DNA from: Eubacteriales bacterium
GTDB taxonomy: Bacteria; Bacillota; Clostridia; Acetivibrionales; JANLFN01
Direction: 5' to 3'
Length of the DNA: 64,000 bases
Assembly (NCBI GenBank): GCA_024655885.1
Contig: JANLFN010000002.1
Location: 278,179-342,178 of the forward strand
How positions within the stretch are numbered: the stretch's first letter is position 1; each line of letters begins with the position of its first letter. Positions 48,857-57,075 of the stretch are shown here, in pieces. The notes under the pieces were generated by a model that saw only the letters and a program-made list of their open reading frames with translations, was not told the DNA's origin and did not search any database. A program made the position numbers and the translations under genes.

Positions 48857-49392
48857 GGGACGGTTCTTGTTTGACTCACTTTTCACTCTTTGTACAGTGT
48901 TGCGGTTAATCCCCAAGAGCTTCGCAATCCTTCTACCTGAAATTTTATGTGTAAATTTTAACTCCCTTACCACATCTTCCATTACCTTCTTATCTGCCTT
49001 TACCTTTTCTAGAGATACACCTCTACGTAAAAGCAGCTCCTGAACCGTTTCCTCCAGTTCCATGTTCTCCTGCTGCGATTCCATGAAATCAATATCCAGG
49101 AACTTCTCTCCGGTTCGTTCTTTAGTAAACTCAGAAAAAAGTCTCACTGCCCTCTCTCTTTTTTGTGAGAACATCTCAAGTATTTCACCAATATCATTTA
49201 GGAAGGTTTCCTGCTCCTTTAAACTCCTTCTTTTACCCATATAGCTCCCATAACTGCTCCAGTTGTAGTTTTCCACCGGTTTCAGACGGTTTCCTGCTTC
49301 TCCTTGGCATAAAGATACCTCCAACCTTGTTTGTTGAAGGTATCTTACCACACTTCAGCCTTTGAGTCAATCAAGAACCGTCCCCTTGTCTC
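48848..49392. mobile_element. REP/RAYT-type element, copy 3 (with transposase remnant)
   Basis: A 545-base element with the same ends as copies 1 and 2 (GAGTCATAGGGGACGGTTCT ... AGAACCGTCCCCTTGTCTC). Its interior, on the minus strand, encodes the C-terminal part of a REP-associated (Y1/IS200-like) transposase. Copies 1 and 2 keep both ends but lack most of this coding region. It begins inside the 3' end of the 48437-48856 gene. Confidence 0.8.
48851..49351 (-). pseudogene. Truncated REP-associated tyrosine transposase (C-terminal part)
   Basis: A 166-residue frame with VENYNWSSYGSYMG, the conserved post-catalytic WSSY segment of RAYT/Y1 transposases, and a C-terminal HTH (ISGRRIAKLLGINRNTVQRVK). 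The catalytic HUH motif and Tyr of the N-terminal half are absent, so it cannot be an active transposase. The GTG start at 49351 is arbitrary. Confidence 0.75.
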
Positions 49393-49402
49393 ATAAGCCA
49401 AA

Positions 49403-50275
49403 CTATTTCAGCAACTCGGAGACATATACCAGCCTTATGCCCCTGCCTTCCATTTCCGGAATCGTTTCCTTTATTGCTTGTATCGTTGCTTTTCCACCTG
49501 CGGAGCCCACATGGCCGATAACAACTGCATAACCGTTTTTCAAGGCTAGTTTTTCTGCTACAGAAAGCTGCTGTTTGACATAGCTTTTATTTTTGGATGA
49601 GCCTTCAAGAAATACGTTTCTTTCAATGAACGGAACACCTATGTTTTTAGCTACCAGCCCGCATACAGTTCTTGAACTGGTTACGCTGTCGACAAAATAA
49701 AGCTTCTTTCTCTTGACCACGCGCATAACTGCAGAAACCACCCTTTTATCTTCACTCGCCAGAGCTCCCATATGGATGTTTAATCCGGCGGCATAGGGAA
49801 CCGCATTTATTGAATCAGAAGTAATTTTATCAATATCACTATCCTTCAAGTTGAGGCTTATAGGTCTTGGGCCTAACCATCGGGAATTATCTCTTTTTTG
49901 CGATTGCATGGGAAGATGTACAATTACCTCATAGCCCTTTGTATGCGCTGTTATTGCATCCTGCTTCGAGTATTTTAAAAAAGGCATGATCGCAAAAGTC
50001 AAATGCCTGTTTATTGACATCGCTTCTTCTATTCCAGCTCTATTCAACCCAAAATCATCAAGGATAATGGCAAGCTTGGGATTCCGGACATTGGCGCTTG
50101 AGGAGAGGGTGGAAGTGTCATTAGCCGAAAAGGTAACTGTCTCGGGAACCTGGTAATTCCTATATATAAATTGCGTAAGGTACAAAACTATATTTACAAG
50201 CACTAGTAATATCATCAATAAAAGCAAATACAGATGCTTTTTATAGATGATAATTAGTATTTTTTTTGACCACAT
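49403..50275 (-). CDS. Divergent polysaccharide deacetylase (YibQ/DUF610 type), membrane-anchored
   Basis: A 290-residue protein with an N-terminal membrane anchor (about 12-36) and the Polysacc_deac_2 fold: LAIILDDFGLNRAGIEEAM, LTFAIMPFLKYS, YEVIVHLPMQS, LNIHMGALAS and VVIGHVGSAGG. Probably acts on the cell wall; function not established. It pairs with a divergently oriented paralogue at 51090-51923. The upstream gene on the same strand is a small RHH-like protein. Confidence 0.87.
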   Translation of the reverse strand: MWSKKILIIIYKKHLYLLLLMILLVLVNIVLYLTQFIYRNYQVPETVTFSANDTSTLSSSANVRNPKLAIILDDFGLNRAGIEEAMSINRHLTFAIMPFLKYSKQDAITAHTKGYEVIVHLPMQSQKRDNSRWLGPRPISLNLKDSDIDKITSDSINAVPYAAGLNIHMGALASEDKRVVSAVMRVVKRKKLYFVDSVTSSRTVCGLVAKNIGVPFIERNVFLEGSSKNKSYVKQQLSVAEKLALKNGYAVVIGHVGSAGGKATIQAIKETIPEMEGRGIRLVYVSELLK

Positions 50276-50331
50276 GATCGACCTCCAAATGAAATTTTTT
50301 CAATTCAATATATTACTTAACCGCAATTATA

Positions 50332-50508
50332 TTACTTAAAGTCATCTTTACCCTCGCAGAGTTTGTTCCGTTCTTCCTCTATATCCTTTATCGCCGCATA
50401 TATCAGATATGTAGGAACACCCATTTCCAACTGCTTTGCTCTTTTTTCAATCATAGAATGCAATTCTCTACTGCATGAAGCTACAACCTTTATTTTTCTT
50501 GTTCTCAT
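50332..50508 (-). CDS. Small ribbon-helix-helix-like protein, 58 residues
   Basis: Minus strand from the ATG at 50508: MRTRKIKVVASCSRELHSMI, then KRAKQLEMGVPTYLIYAAIKD and a charged tail ending KDDFK. A short basic beta strand followed by two helices fits a ribbon-helix-helix DNA-binding protein. GAGGTT is about 9 bases upstream. It may regulate the deacetylase gene 57 bases downstream. Confidence 0.55.
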   Translation of the reverse strand: MRTRKIKVVASCSRELHSMIEKRAKQLEMGVPTYLIYAAIKDIEEERNKLCEGKDDFK

Positions 50509-50736
50509 TCCTGATCAACCTCTTCCATTCCAGATTGTATACCTTCTATAGGTTTCCAATAACATTTTATTCATGGAAGAAGGATATGGTACATTTATGT
50601 CGACCATTGTTTAAACAATTCAACGAATACTATGCTTGCTTGCACTTGGTAAAAGCAACCGTGAGCAACACATAAGCAGCATGTTCAGTGAATAAAAATA
50701 GATAGAGTAGTTTAAGAAATATGTGAAACGTATTTT

Positions 50737-51038
50737 ATGAAAAAGGTAAAGATTGTTGTTTTCCAGAAAAAAACAATGTATTTTGTTTGTTCCATCGTCC
50801 TCGTTTTTCTCCTGCTTTCCGTATTTCTGTGGATTTATTTATCCAGTCTGCCGGTCAACACGTTCACCGATTAAGCTATTCCAAAATCCCGGGGGTAATT
50901 GTCGAAACCGCCTTTATGTCGAATAGTACGGAACGCCAATTATTAACCAAAGATGAATTCAGGGAGCAGCTTGCGAAAGCTATTGCCGATGGCGTAGAAC
51001 ACTACCTGAAGGAATCCGGAGAGGTCCTTTCACCGTAA
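50737..51038 (+). pseudogene. CwlD-like N-acetylmuramoyl-L-alanine amidase with large internal deletion
   Basis: From the ATG at 50737 a basic start and membrane anchor are readable (MKKVKIVVFQKKTMYFVCSI, then LLLSVFLWIYLSS) until a TAA shortly after VNTFTD. A second frame continues at once with the amidase C-terminus: SYSKIPGVIVETAFMSN and LLTKDEFREQLAKAIADGVE. The catalytic middle, including the metal ligands except the final ETAFMSN region, is missing. Non-functional remnant between two deacetylase paralogues. Confidence 0.8.
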
Positions 51039-51089
51039 GGATAATCCCATAGGGCCCATGGATATATTCAAATTTGAGGTGATTTGTTT

Positions 51090-51923
51090 ATGAAAAAACC
51101 ATATTTTATAATTATTTCCCCAAAGACGTTTATCCGCTCATCAATTATTGCTTCTCTGGGAGTTGTCTTTATATTGAGCTTCATATTTTCTATATCTTAT
51201 AGCAGATCCATATCAATTTTTACAAACGTTTCTCATCCCCCAAAGGAAGGGGGCAAACTGGCAATTATTATCGATGATTTTGGTTCCAGCAGAGAAGGAA
51301 TAGGAGAAATGATGTCCATCAACAGGCACTTAACCTTTGCAGTGATGCCTTTTTCCACGCATTCGCAAGAAGATGCAAAGGCCGCCCACGAAAAAGGCTA
51401 TGAGGTAATTGTCCATCTACCCATGGAACCGAATCACGGTAAAAGAAGCTGGCTTGGTCCGCGTCCAATCCTTGCGGGAATGAAAGAGGAGGAAGTCCGG
51501 CAAATTGTCAGGGATGCCTTTGAAGATGTACCTTTTGCAGTCGGTGCGAATATTCATATGGGATCAAAGGCAAGCAGTGATGAAAGCATCATTTCGGCGG
51601 TTCTGGATATTATCAAAGAAAAGGATTTATACTTTGTCGACAGCCGTACGGCAGATCATCCCATCGGTAAAAAAATAGCAGATGCAAAAGGGGTACGCTG
51701 CTATGACAGGAATATATTTCTAGATGGACAGCAGCCAAAAAGCTTTGTGAAGAAGAGGCTCACTGAAGCTGCCGAGGTTGCACTAAAGAAGGGCTATGCA
51801 GTGGCCATCGGCCATGTAGGAATTGAAGGCGGTAAAGTAACCGCAAAAGCGATCCGTGAAATGCTGCCTGAATTTGACCGTAGAAACATAGAATTAGTCT
51901 ATGTCTCCGAATTAGACCGGTAA
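51090..51923 (+). CDS. Divergent polysaccharide deacetylase (YibQ/DUF610 type), paralogue
   Basis: A 277-residue paralogue of the 49403-50275 protein: N-terminal membrane segment (about 13-38), LAIIIDDFGSSREGIGEMM, LTFAVMPFSTHS, YEVIVHLPMEPN, ANIHMGSKAS and VAIGHVGIEGG. The ATG at 51090 has GAGGTG eight bases upstream. Same presumed cell-wall role. Confidence 0.87.
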   Translation: MKKPYFIIISPKTFIRSSIIASLGVVFILSFIFSISYSRSISIFTNVSHPPKEGGKLAIIIDDFGSSREGIGEMMSINRHLTFAVMPFSTHSQEDAKAAHEKGYEVIVHLPMEPNHGKRSWLGPRPILAGMKEEEVRQIVRDAFEDVPFAVGANIHMGSKASSDESIISAVLDIIKEKDLYFVDSRTADHPIGKKIADAKGVRCYDRNIFLDGQQPKSFVKKRLTEAAEVALKKGYAVAIGHVGIEGGKVTAKAIREMLPEFDRRNIELVYVSELDR

Positions 51924-52254
51924 ATCTCAAAGGATAAAATAGCCGCTGGCAATTAGCGCATACGGCCCTTTTGGATTTTCTTCCTGTAAGTATCTATCGT
52001 ATCAGCACCGGTAATATAGATTTTGTATTCATTATACTAAAAAATGTATTTTGGGCCATCGAGTTCTGTTTTAGTATGCGCTGGTAACTACTTTTTATAA
52101 TAGAGCGGAGTTCAATGCTAGCTGATCCTATATAGAATTTAAGAATAATATTGATCCAATCAATGTAATACTAAAGTATAGAGATCGTAAATTTATCGGT
52201 TGAGTTGCCATACTTATTGGGAGCCAAATCAATACGCCCGGAAAGGATTTCTTT
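51924..52254. other. Intergenic stretch
   Basis: AT-rich, 331 bases, with no gene, repeat or clear promoter pair that I can support. It should contain the promoter of the 52255 gene. Confidence 0.5.
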
Positions 52255-53067
52255 ATGAAAAGCAAGATAAACATCCTGTGCATAGTATTTGCATGTGCAT
52301 TTCTAGCAGCAGGCTGCAGTTTGCCAAAAAAAGCTGTACCCCCAAAAAAATCTATCGATGTAGCTCCCTTACAGACCGAGCAGAGAAAAGAGAATACATC
52401 AAAAAATGCTTCTATGAATAACGCTGAAAATTTGAAAAGCAAAGAGAAGTCCGATGAAAAAATCGCATATATAACGGTTGACGATGGCCCCTCCAGGAAC
52501 AATACCGTAGCAATTTTGGATACGCTGAAAAAAGATGGAGTTAAAGCAACCTTTTTTGTACTTCCTCAAGGTAATATGGATGATATTTATAAACGGATAA
52601 TTAGCGAAGGTCATGTAATCGGAAATCATTCCTACTCCCATGCAAATTATCTGTATGATTCCACGGAGGACTTTGAGAAAGATTTATTAAAGGCAAAAGC
52701 TTTTATATATAAAAAGCTAAACTATACGACAACAGTGTTCAGGTTTCCCGGAGGAACGAAGGGGCGAAAGAAGAGCATTATTCAAAAAAGAGTGAGTATA
52801 TTGAAAAAAAACGGGTATCGATACTTTGATTGGGATGTATCTGTCGCAGACACAGATCTCAACTTAAAAAATTATGGAGATGAAAAGTTTATCATAAACC
52901 TGATGATAGAGAATGTGGTCAATAACACCAAAGGAAAAAAGCGGCTCATCGTGTTAATGCACGACGATTCCACGAAAACTTACACGGCCAAGGCACTGCC
53001 CTATATTATTAAAGGATTGAAAAAACAGGGATACACCTTCGATGTTCTGACAAATTACAAAGAGTAG
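52255..53067 (+). CDS. Polysaccharide deacetylase lipoprotein (NodB fold)
   Basis: A 270-residue lipoprotein: signal segment and lipobox LAAGC near residue 20, a Lys/Ser-rich linker, then the NodB core IAYITVDDGPSRNN (catalytic Asp pair), GHVIGNHSYSHANY (metal His pair), FRFPGGTKG and LIVLMHDD. Resembles peptidoglycan GlcNAc or MurNAc deacetylases. It follows the other deacetylases; the region is a small cell-wall modification cluster. Confidence 0.88.
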   Translation: MKSKINILCIVFACAFLAAGCSLPKKAVPPKKSIDVAPLQTEQRKENTSKNASMNNAENLKSKEKSDEKIAYITVDDGPSRNNTVAILDTLKKDGVKATFFVLPQGNMDDIYKRIISEGHVIGNHSYSHANYLYDSTEDFEKDLLKAKAFIYKKLNYTTTVFRFPGGTKGRKKSIIQKRVSILKKNGYRYFDWDVSVADTDLNLKNYGDEKFIINLMIENVVNNTKGKKRLIVLMHDDSTKTYTAKALPYIIKGLKKQGYTFDVLTNYKE

Positions 53068-53094
53068 CGCAGCCGGATTTGAGGCAGACAGACA

Positions 53095-53298
53095 GAATAT
53101 CAACGCTGCATTGTCCACCAGGTACGAAATACCCTGAAATATGCTGCAGACAAGGACAGGAAGGCATTTGCCATGGATTTAAAGACCATATATCACGCAC
53201 CATCCGAAGAAGTCGGCTATGAACGAATGAAAGAAGCCACAAAAAAATGGTCTCTGCCATTACGAAACTGGGGTAAAGGAGTCTTCTGGGCAAGTTGA
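53095..53298 (+). pseudogene. IS256-family transposase remnant
   Basis: In one frame: EYQRCIVHQVRNTLKYAADK, then DRKAFAMDLKTIYHAPSEE and ATKKWSLPLRNWGKG before a stop. QRCIVHQVRN and DLKTIYHAP are core motifs of IS256/mutator transposases. Only about 68 residues remain, with no terminal inverted repeats visible. Confidence 0.85.
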
Positions 53299-53349
53299 GC
53301 CAGTATGCCTGAAAGGTATTGCCCTGTTTTATAAAATAGAAATACAGGC

Positions 53350-54147
53350 TCATCCGAGCAGCATCCTGTCGTTGTCAAGTTCTGTTCCGCTTTTGCGGTT
53401 GAACTGTTCTATAAGCCACTCAACTGTGACTCCTTCTTTATCCTTGCCGTCTAAATCCATTATGATTTTCCCTTCATGCATCATAATGGTTCTGGTGCCG
53501 TGGTCAAGGGCAGCCTTCATGTTGTGCGTTATCATAATTGTGCAAATCTTTTCTTCCTCAACTATCTTATCCGTCAGCTGCAGAACCCTTTTGGCTATCA
53601 CTGGATCAAGCGCTGCTGTGTGTTCATCGAGCAGCAGCAGCTTCGGTTTGACAATAGTCGCCATGAGTAGGGTAAGAGCCTGCCGTTCTCCGCCAGAAAG
53701 CCTTCCGACCTTTTCCTTGACCCTGTCCTCTAGTCCGAGCTCCAACAGCGCGAGCTTTTCTCTGAATAAAGCAATGTCAGCCTTTGATATACCAGGTCTC
53801 AGGCCCTTTGGCTTTCCCTTTGCATACGCAATGGCTAGATTTTCTTCTATGGTCATGTCGAAGGCTGTACCCATCAAAGGATCCTGAAATACCCTGCTAA
53901 TATATTTAGAACGCTTATGCTCCGGGCTGTATGAAATATCTGTGCCATCAAGGAAAATTCGGCCTGCATCTATTTCATAAACACCTGATATGCAGTTTAG
54001 GAGCGTTGACTTACCTGCTCCGTTTCCGCCTATGACTGTGACAAATTCACCCTCGCCAAGAGTAAGGCTCAGATTGTTCAGTGCGATTTTTTCGTTAATG
54101 CTGCCTTTATAAAAGGTCTTGGAGATGTTTTCAACCTTGAGCATCAC
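53350..54147 (-). CDS. ABC transporter ATP-binding protein (TrpZ-like)
   Basis: A 265-residue ATPase: Walker A GGNGAGKSTLL, signature LSGGERQALTLLMA, Walker B LLLLDEHTAAL and the H-loop ITHNMKAAL. It energises uptake through the permease encoded upstream, whose stop overlaps its start by four bases. Cytoplasmic face of the membrane. Last gene of the T-box operon. Confidence 0.9.
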   Translation of the reverse strand: MMLKVENISKTFYKGSINEKIALNNLSLTLGEGEFVTVIGGNGAGKSTLLNCISGVYEIDAGRIFLDGTDISYSPEHKRSKYISRVFQDPLMGTAFDMTIEENLAIAYAKGKPKGLRPGISKADIALFREKLALLELGLEDRVKEKVGRLSGGERQALTLLMATIVKPKLLLLDEHTAALDPVIAKRVLQLTDKIVEEEKICTIMITHNMKAALDHGTRTIMMHEGKIIMDLDGKDKEGVTVEWLIEQFNRKSGTELDNDRMLLG

Positions 54148-55073
54148 ATCCGCTCTCCTTTGTACCTGCCTGAATTAGCACATCTTAATTTAAATGAAAG
54201 AACCTTCTCCTTTATTGCAGTCATAGACAGCGCAACAGTCACAATTACAGCCGACACAAGTTTCAAATCCGTCGGTGGCATGCCAAGCCATAGCGCGATG
54301 GTTATTACAAGCCTGTATAGAATTGCGCCGAGTGCCACTGCTATAAGCCTGCGCATAAGCGTTTTCACACCGAATATGACCTCTCCAATTATTACCGATG
54401 CAAGACCGATTACAACCATGCCGATACCCATGCTTACATCTGCAAACGACTGATATTGCGCTATCATAGCGCCCGACAGTGCAACGAGTCCATTTGAAAT
54501 GGCAAGACCAATAATTATCATAACATCGGTGCTGACACCAAGAGCCCTGACCATTTTTTCATTGTCGCCTGTTGCCCTTAATACGAAGCCCAGCTTGGTT
54601 TTAAGGAAAAAGAACAGCAGGGCGAGTACTATTGCCAGTATAACCACAAGAAACACCAGCTTTGCATACTTCCCTGAATTGATTCCCTGCAGGAAATCAA
54701 ATATGAGAGGCTTGTTCAAAAGCGGTATATTGGGTTTGTTGCCCATTACCTTAAGATTTATAGAGTAAAGTGCAAGCATCATCAATATCCCTGAGAGCAG
54801 GGGCTGGATTTTGAGCTTTGTCGTGAGCATCGCGGTAAATGTACCGGCAATACAGCCTGAAATAAAGGCTAAAGCCAGCCCGGTGAAAGGCTGGCTGATG
54901 CTTGCCAGTACTGCCGACACGGCAGCACCCAATGTGAAACTGCCGTCCACGGTCAGATCAGGTATATTGAGCGTTCTATACGATATAAAAACGCCGAGCG
55001 CCATAATTGCATATATGATGCCGAGCTCCAGAGAGCCCTGTAATGTTGTTGCCAATGACATTAGCAATGGCAT
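54144..55073 (-). CDS. ABC transporter permease (TrpY-like)
   Basis: A 309-residue permease with about eight to ten hydrophobic segments and the branched-chain-type layout (YRTLNIPDLTVDGSFTLGAA near the N-terminus). It belongs with PF04392-type binding proteins. The start is 31 bases after the binding-protein stop. Confidence 0.88.
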   Translation of the reverse strand: MPLLMSLATTLQGSLELGIIYAIMALGVFISYRTLNIPDLTVDGSFTLGAAVSAVLASISQPFTGLALAFISGCIAGTFTAMLTTKLKIQPLLSGILMMLALYSINLKVMGNKPNIPLLNKPLIFDFLQGINSGKYAKLVFLVVILAIVLALLFFFLKTKLGFVLRATGDNEKMVRALGVSTDVMIIIGLAISNGLVALSGAMIAQYQSFADVSMGIGMVVIGLASVIIGEVIFGVKTLMRRLIAVALGAILYRLVITIALWLGMPPTDLKLVSAVIVTVALSMTAIKEKVLSFKLRCANSGRYKGERM

Positions 55074-55104
55074 GCCGATTTTCGCCCCATTCCATAAATA
55101 ATCA

Positions 55105-56157
55105 CTATTTTCCGAATACCTGCTTTGCTTCCTTGACTACATCATCCGGGAAAGTAACGCCTATTGCCGCAGCTGTATCCTTGTTAAGGTAGATGTCCAT
55201 TTCGTCCATTGTCTTTACAGGTATATCTGCCGGTTTCTTTCCATTCAATATTTCTATTGCCATATTCGCCGTTTCCTGACCCAGAACCGGATAATTGATT
55301 CCGTAAGTTGCAAGTCCGCCCTCCTTGACCATAGAATCAGCACCAACATAGACCGGTTTCTTTGCCGCATTTGCCACCTGTGCGACAACCGGCATTGCTG
55401 AGGCAACTGTGTTGTCAATCGGTAAAAACAGCGCATCGGCCTTACCCACAAGCGACTGAGCCACCTGCTGTACCTCCGAGGTGTTTGTGACTGTACCCTC
55501 AACCACTGTCATGCCGTTCTTGCTTGCGTACTCCTTGAGGTTGTTTACGACTGATACTGAATTGGCTTCTCCCGAATTGTAAAGTGCGCCGATTGTTTTG
55601 ATATCAGGTGTTATACGTTTTGCAAGCTCCATTATCTTCTCGGCTGAGACCGCATCCGAAGTTCCTGTCACATTTGCACCCGGCTTGTCAAGGCTTGCAA
55701 CAAGACCCGAGCCTACCGGATCGGTACAGGCCGCGAAAAGCACCGGTATGTTCTTTGTTTCACCGGCTGCAGCCTGTGCAGAAGGTGTAGCTATTGCAAC
55801 TATGAGATCATATTTATTATTTGCAAACTTCTGACAAATGGTCTTTAAATTCGTCTGGTCATTCTGGGCATTCTGATAGTCGATTTTTATGTTTTCGCCA
55901 TCTTTAAAGCCCCTATCTGCAAGCTGCTTAATGAATGATTCACGTATGGTGTTGAGCGAAGGATGCTCCATAATCTGGACAATTCCTATCTTTTTTACGC
56001 TGCTTCCGCTTGCTGACTGAGCGTTGCTGGTCGTTGTTCCGGTTGAACCGGCAGTGCCGCATGCGGTGAACATCCCCACAAGCAACGCAAGTATACATGC
56101 CATTTGAACTGCTTTAAATACCTTTCTCATCTGAACTGCTTTTACTGACTTTCTCAT
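55105..56157 (-). CDS. ABC transporter substrate-binding lipoprotein (TrpX-like)
   Basis: A 350-residue lipoprotein of the PF04392 type: lipobox GMFTAC near residue 33, then KIGIVQIMEHPSLNTIRESF, IAVIATPSAQ-like (LIVAIATPSAQAAAG) and GADSMVKEGGLATYGINY. The N-terminus is a tandem duplication: MRKSVKAVQ is followed at once by MRKVFKAVQ. GGAGGAGAAG precedes the first ATG only. The family often carries tryptophan in Firmicutes, which the T-box supports. Confidence 0.88.
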   Translation of the reverse strand: MRKSVKAVQMRKVFKAVQMACILALLVGMFTACGTAGSTGTTTSNAQSASGSSVKKIGIVQIMEHPSLNTIRESFIKQLADRGFKDGENIKIDYQNAQNDQTNLKTICQKFANNKYDLIVAIATPSAQAAAGETKNIPVLFAACTDPVGSGLVASLDKPGANVTGTSDAVSAEKIMELAKRITPDIKTIGALYNSGEANSVSVVNNLKEYASKNGMTVVEGTVTNTSEVQQVAQSLVGKADALFLPIDNTVASAMPVVAQVANAAKKPVYVGADSMVKEGGLATYGINYPVLGQETANMAIEILNGKKPADIPVKTMDEMDIYLNKDTAAAIGVTFPDDVVKEAKQVFGK

Positions 56158-56191
56158 CTCTTCTCCTCCAAAAAAATAGTATTTATAATTT

Positions 56192-56474
56192 AAAAAACAC
56201 CTATCCTCCTGTAAGGACAGGTGCAGTTGCCTGTGGCACCACCTTAATTGATGCCTGAATTCAGACCAGTGCCTGCTTCAACGCATCCTCTCAGTCAGAG
56301 CACCAATATGCTCTATGCCGTGTAACGCCAGCCATACGTCGGATACTAATCAGGTAGCCCGCCCTTTCGCTCCACCCTCCGAGGCCCATTTGTCCGCTTC
56401 CTGCCTGCCGGGATTCCAGCGCCCCCGGCTCTCTTTGCGACTGAATTTCGGTTTTACTCCCTCTTCAACGGTTT
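56192..56474 (-). promoter_or_regulatory. T-box riboswitch (probably tryptophan-specific)
   Basis: The leader of the transporter operon. The T-box core AAGGTGGTGCCACAGG is at 56245-56230 on the minus strand. It is followed by a terminator, CACCTGTCCT pairing with AGGATAGGTG and then TTTTTT (56223-56192), which the antiterminator would replace. Upstream is a long stem I with a GGGAGTA bulge, AGAGAG and a GC-rich apical part. By alignment to the usual position before CCTCGG, the specifier codon reads TGG (Trp), in ACAAATGGGCC. The UGGU bulge implies an A discriminator, which is not typical of tRNA-Trp, so specificity is tentative. Confidence 0.82.
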
Positions 56475-56480
56475 AAAGGC

Positions 56481-56510
56481 ATGATAGCACAAAAATTGCA
56501 GCTTTGTCAA
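56481..56510 (-). promoter_or_regulatory. Promoter of the T-box transporter operon
   Basis: Minus strand: TTGACA (56510-56505), an 18-base gap, TATCAT (56486-56481). Transcription should begin near 56474, just before stem I of the T-box. Confidence 0.72.
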
Positions 56511-56520
56511 TACCAATTAG

Positions 56521-56755
56521 CTCATTTTAGTTGACTTTTCTTTTTCGCACCGGCGCCTGCTGGCTTAATGGAAGGATTCCATGGACTTTTTTTGAAACTT
56601 CTGATCTCCGGTTCTGCCCCTCGTCCATGGCCTTCGCGCCAACACACAAGTCTCGGCTCCCGTTTGCTCCCATCTTTCGACAGGCCAAAGATTTCGATGC
56701 GGCAGTGTTCACTTTCGTTGCGGCCTGCATGCTTGCTCACAGCCTTTCAGTCTGT
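56521..56755. other. GC-rich segment inserted next to a truncated response regulator
   Basis: About 235 bases with several overlapping short frames and no convincing gene. Base composition differs from its AT-rich neighbours. It abuts the point where the response-regulator gene at 56756-56887 loses similarity, so it is probably inserted DNA or a repeat. Terminal repeats were not found. Confidence 0.4.
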
Positions 56756-56887
56756 TTACCCCTGCGCTTCATATGTAATATTTTTAAAATCAGTGGCATA
56801 GATAACGTTATAATCCCATTTACCTAAATGATCTTTTATAGTTCTCGCAATCGACATATCGTCTTCAATAACCATAATTTTATACAT
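56756..56887 (-). pseudogene. Truncated response regulator (receiver N-terminus)
   Basis: A 43-residue frame beginning MYKIMVIEDDMSIARTIKDH, with the acidic pair of a receiver domain, up to YATDFKNIT, after which homology ends. GGAGG is seven bases before the ATG. The phospho-Asp region and the DNA-binding domain are missing. It follows a complete two-component pair on the same strand. Confidence 0.78.
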
Positions 56888-57075
56888 AAATATTCCTCCA
56901 AAAGCCATCCCGTCATTCGCTCCGAAAGCCTCTGCGCCGTATGCCCCTATAACCATCAGGAAAATCGTTATGATCATGGTGCAAAAAGTTCTCTCTGTCC
57001 ATCTCCATACGGTCTGGTCCGAAGTGCATTCCCCGATCATCAAAATCTTCCGGATTTGATGATAGCATAGGGATC

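Noticed and set aside
56521..56827. Overlapping 67-98 residue frames upstream of the T-box promoter as genes
   Set aside because: Several frames overlap on both strands, none has a good start or family resemblance; kept only as an unexplained segment.
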